This document shows, in pieces, positions 21,346 through 21,790 of a stretch of 21,790 nt of DNA. The notes under the pieces were generated by a model. It did no database searches, was not told where the DNA came from, and saw only the letters and a list, made by a program, of their open reading frames with translations. The DNA lies in NCBI GenBank assembly GCA_019677205.1, contig JAAMXY010002383.1:1-21790 (forward strand), in the 5' to 3' direction. The position numbers and the translations under genes are program-made. This DNA is from Pinguiococcus pyrenoidosus (lineage: Eukaryota > Sar > Pinguiophyceae > Pinguiochrysidales > Pinguiochrysidaceae). Each line of letters begins with the position of its first letter. The first letter of the stretch is position 1.

Positions 21346-21790
21346 ATGCACATGCAGTCCTTGCCAGCGCGAAACGCGTTGCAAACGCAGAGCGTGCCGC
21401 TCTTCGGCGCCTTCCTAGGCCAAGACGCCAGCAAGCCGACGCCGCCGGAGCAGCTGCCGCAGCTGCAGACGCTGCGGCCGCAGACGTCTCCGGAGCAGCC
21501 CAAGCTCGGCGCCTTCGCCGCCTCCAAGTGGCGCCCGACTCCCGACGCCTTCCTCAACGAGACGAGGAGGAAGCAGGCGCTGCGTATCCGGCGGCAGCGA
21601 AGGCCGCGGCAGCAGCAGGATCGGTTGCAAAGCGGCCCTGAAGCGCTCGTCTCGGCTCCGCGAGTGGTTGCGAGATACCTTCCGCAGCGCCGCAGGTCGA
21701 CTGGAAGCCTCCGCGACGTGGCCTCTCCCGTACAGTCGGCGGCGCTGCTGCAGGCGAGTGGAAACGGGGCCGAATCGCTGCCGGAAGAGC
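21346..21790 (+). CDS. partial open frame running off the right edge, unknown
   Basis: From the ATG at 21346 the frame stays open to the last base (148 codons, no stop). The product is disordered and rich in Gln, Pro, Arg and Ala, with a recurring short element (VPLFGAF and PKLGAF) and a KWRPTPDAFLNETRRKQ segment. No domain is recognisable. The same frame is already open from about 21131, so the true start could lie in an upstream exon. An overlapping frame on the same strand (to 21641) is low-complexity Ala/Arg and looks like a shadow. The full gene and function cannot be judged from this window. Confidence 0.4.
   Translation, partial: MHMQSLPARNALQTQSVPLFGAFLGQDASKPTPPEQLPQLQTLRPQTSPEQPKLGAFAASKWRPTPDAFLNETRRKQALRIRRQRRPRQQQDRLQSGPEALVSAPRVVARYLPQRRRSTGSLRDVASPVQSAALLQASGNGAESLPEE

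Noticed and set aside
20823-21641. 272-aa plus-strand frame ending in Ala-rich sequence
   Set aside because: No domain, low complexity, and a better-composed frame overlaps it and continues past the window edge.

Overview
This window looks like nuclear DNA of a photosynthetic stramenopile (ochrophyte alga). The best single marker is an aureochrome, a bZIP-LOV blue-light transcription factor known only from that group, at 14302-15485. Supporting marks are a protein at 5290-5907 with the bipartite signal peptide plus 'AF' motif used for complex red plastids, followed by a thylakoid-lumen signal, and genes split by short GT-AG introns. I could assemble about 35 introns, 54-215 nt long, by requiring that reading phase be kept across every junction. 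I cannot name the genus from sequence alone.

Layout, left to right: a four-TM membrane protein (1523-615, minus); an eight-repeat MORN protein (2072-3209, plus); a truncated and frame-broken CHAT (caspase-like) domain remnant (about 3990-3206, minus); an unrecognised basic 175-aa protein in four exons (4899-4045, minus); a thylakoid-lumen helical protein (5290-5907, plus); a long coiled-coil protein in eight exons (8459-5976, minus); an ARM-repeat protein in ten exons (8732-10721, plus); a SPOUT1/C9orf114-type RNA methyltransferase in four exons (12175-10803, minus); a 78-aa hydrophobic protein (12976-12740, minus); about 1.3 kb with no gene I can support; the aureochrome in three exons (14302-15485, plus); a PPR-like protein with a C-terminal SMR domain in two exons (17989-15845, minus); a YGGT-family membrane protein in two exons (18178-18780, plus); a heterotrimeric G-protein alpha subunit in two exons (20222-18937, minus); and an open frame running off the right edge (21346-21790, plus).

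The genes mostly alternate in strand, so neighbours are head-to-head over short shared upstream regions (for example 188 bp between the PPR-SMR and YGGT genes, and 272 bp between the coiled-coil and ARM genes) or tail-to-tail with gaps of tens of bases. There is no operon and no obvious single pathway. The themes are plastid and light biology (aureochrome, lumen protein, probably YGGT and PPR-SMR), signalling (G alpha), and possibly the cytoskeleton or flagellum (MORN, coiled-coil and ARM proteins; the flagellar link is inference). I saw no mobile element, CRISPR array, tRNA or rRNA. Most long uninterrupted reading frames in this GC-rich DNA are antisense or out-of-frame shadows of these spliced genes.
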